Assembly: GCA_947176565.1 (NCBI GenBank)
Contig: CAMWRC010000070.1
Location: forward strand, 1-6,486
DNA length: 6,486 bases
DNA from: an uncultured Ruminococcus sp.
GTDB taxonomy: Bacteria; Bacillota; Clostridia; Oscillospirales; Ruminococcaceae
Direction of reading: 5' to 3'
Below the pieces are notes generated by a model that was not told where the DNA came from, searched no databases, and was given only the letters and a program-made list of their open reading frames with translations. The translations under genes were made by a program, and so were the position numbers. Positions 5,050-6,486 of the stretch are shown one piece after another; the stretch's first letter is position 1, and every line of letters begins with the position of its first letter.

Positions 5050-6435
5050 TCAGTTCATTGGCGGAAGTCCGCCGCCTTTTCCGGTCATTTTATCAAAATT
5101 CATACCGGCAATCTTTTTTCTTGCCCGCCGGAGATTCATTTTGCTGCTCTTTCCGGTAAACTGCTTCATCATTTTCTGCATCTGATCGAACTGTTTAAGC
5201 AGACGGTTCACGTCCTCGACCTTTGTACCTGAACCGGCGGCAATACGTCTTTTTCTTGACGGATTTATAATTGACGGCTTTTCACGCTCCGCTTCTGTCA
5301 TTGAAGTTATCATAGCTTCAATCCGGTTAAATTGATTGTCATCTATATCAACATCTTTAAGCTTATCGCCTACGCCTGGGAGCATACCTATAATAGACTT
5401 CATGCTGCCCATTTTTTTAATCTGTTTCATCTGTTCAAGCAAATCGTTCATATCGAACTTGTTTTCCTTGAATTTTTTAGTAAGTTTCTCGGCTTCTTTC
5501 TGGGACATGACGTTTTCAGCCTTTTCGATAAGCGTGAGAACATCGCCCATTCCAAGAATACGCGATGCCATCCTCTCAGGGTGGAACTGCTCAAAATCGT
5601 CAAGTTTTTCGCCCATACCGACGTATTTTATCGGCTTGCCGGTAACTGAAAGAACAGAAAGTGCAGCACCGCCTCTTGTATCGGAATCGAGCTTTGACAT
5701 AAGAACGCTGGTTATTCCGACAGCTTCATCGAAAGCTTTGGCAACATTCACTGCGTCCTGACCAGTCATTGCATCGACTACGAGCATAATTTCATGTGGA
5801 TTTGTAAGCTCCTGAATTTTTTTCAATTCCTCCATAAGAGCTTCATCAACGTGAAGTCTGCCGGCTGTATCAACAATAAGAACATCATAGCCGTAATCCT
5901 TTGCATGGACAAGAGCCTTCTGCGCGATGATTACTGGGTCGGTCTGACCCATTTCAAAGACTTTGACTTCTGCTTTCGCGCCGACTATCTGAAGCTGATT
6001 TATAGCGGCAGGACGGTAAATATCACAGGCGGCAAGGAGCGGACGATGCCCCTCTTTTCTGAGCATTTTCGCAAGTTTCGCTGCATGGGTGGTCTTACCC
6101 GAACCCTGAAGTCCGCACATCATGATGACAGTCGGGGGATTTTTGGCAAGATTTATTCTTGAATTGCTGTTTCCCATAAGTTCGCACAGCTCTTCATTTA
6201 CGATTTTGATTACCTGTTGTGCCGGAGTAAGACTTGTAAGCACTTCTTCGCCTACGGCTCGTTCAGAGACTTTCGCAACAAAATCCTTGACGACCTTATA
6301 GCTTACATCAGCTTCAAGAAGTGCAAGCTTGACTTCGCGCATAGCTTCCTTTACGTCTTTTTCCGTAAGCTTACCTCTTGATTTAAGTTTTTTGAACACA
6401 TTATTAAGTTTTTCGGAAAGACCCTCAAAAGCCAT
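5050..6435 (-). CDS. ffh: signal recognition particle GTPase Ffh (SRP54)
   Basis: A 461-residue protein with the full N-G-M architecture, slightly longer than the roughly 450 common in the family. The helical N domain spans about residues 1-90. The GTPase G domain shows the P-loop GLQGSGKTT (108-116), DIYRPAA (138-144), DTAGR (189-193), SKLD (247-250) in the place of the usual TKLD, DTRGGAALS (252-260) and GMGE (273-276). The methionine-rich M domain from about 300 carries INPSRKRRIAAGSG (390-403), the SRP RNA-binding helix-loop-helix, and ends in a Gly/Lys-rich tail. Ffh with 4.5S/6S SRP RNA captures signal sequences on the ribosome and docks at FtsY. The ATG at 6435 has AGAGGTG (6440-6446, minus strand) just upstream. 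The gene that often precedes it, ylxM, would lie right of the window; only about 40 bases of upstream sequence are visible. Confidence 0.98.
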   Translation of the reverse strand: MAFEGLSEKLNNVFKKLKSRGKLTEKDVKEAMREVKLALLEADVSYKVVKDFVAKVSERAVGEEVLTSLTPAQQVIKIVNEELCELMGNSNSRINLAKNPPTVIMMCGLQGSGKTTHAAKLAKMLRKEGHRPLLAACDIYRPAAINQLQIVGAKAEVKVFEMGQTDPVIIAQKALVHAKDYGYDVLIVDTAGRLHVDEALMEELKKIQELTNPHEIMLVVDAMTGQDAVNVAKAFDEAVGITSVLMSKLDSDTRGGAALSVLSVTGKPIKYVGMGEKLDDFEQFHPERMASRILGMGDVLTLIEKAENVMSQKEAEKLTKKFKENKFDMNDLLEQMKQIKKMGSMKSIIGMLPGVGDKLKDVDIDDNQFNRIEAMITSMTEAEREKPSIINPSRKRRIAAGSGTKVEDVNRLLKQFDQMQKMMKQFTGKSSKMNLRRARKKIAGMNFDKMTGKGGGLPPMN

Positions 6436-6486
6436 ACAGCACCTCTTTTACAATATTTTAAAGCAAATCCAGAGCATTTTTTATTC

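Noticed and set aside
5332..6162. Plus-strand open frames of 105-141 codons opposite ffh
   Set aside because: They lie fully antisense to the strongly conserved ffh gene, lack ribosome binding sites and have low-complexity Ser/Phe-rich translations; they are shadows.

Overview
The window looks like chromosomal DNA of a low-to-mid GC Clostridia-type Firmicute, probably Ruminococcus-like. This rests on strong AGGAGG/AGAGGTG ribosome binding sites, AT-rich intergenic DNA, the ffh-rpsP-khpA gene order and Firmicute-style protein sequences. The genus is inference; the broader group is better supported.

Left part, plus strand (1-1069): the C-terminal two thirds of a TrmA/RlmD-family 23S rRNA uracil-C5 methyltransferase enters from the left edge. 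It is coupled through a one-base stop/start overlap to a second gene. That gene starts like a PIN/NYN-type nuclease-domain protein but is cut off after about 45 native residues.

Breakpoint (about 1041-1477): the truncation coincides with a gene-free insert of about 435 bp. It begins with a perfect 9-bp hairpin inside a larger stem and ends with a second strong hairpin. Between them lie a near-consensus promoter (TTGACA-17-TATACT with extended -10) and about 340 bp of hairpin-rich sequence with no recognisable protein. The best reading is a transposase-less element with IS200/IS605-like ends that may transcribe a structured, omega-RNA-like RNA. This is the most interesting part of the window.

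Middle, minus strand (1567-4287): a complete LysR-type regulator has its own extended -10 promoter, which sits in a large imperfect inverted repeat (candidate autoregulatory operator). Upstream of it is a multi-pass membrane protein resembling GtrII-type glucosyltransferases, alone and without other glycan genes.

Right part, minus strand (4389-6435): a conserved translation/secretion block, read in the order ffh (SRP GTPase), rpsP (ribosomal protein bS16) and khpA (small KH RNA-binding protein). It is closed by an intrinsic terminator just after khpA. The rimM-trmD-rplS genes that often follow are absent here, and the membrane glycosyltransferase occupies that position. A strong hairpin separates rpsP from khpA.
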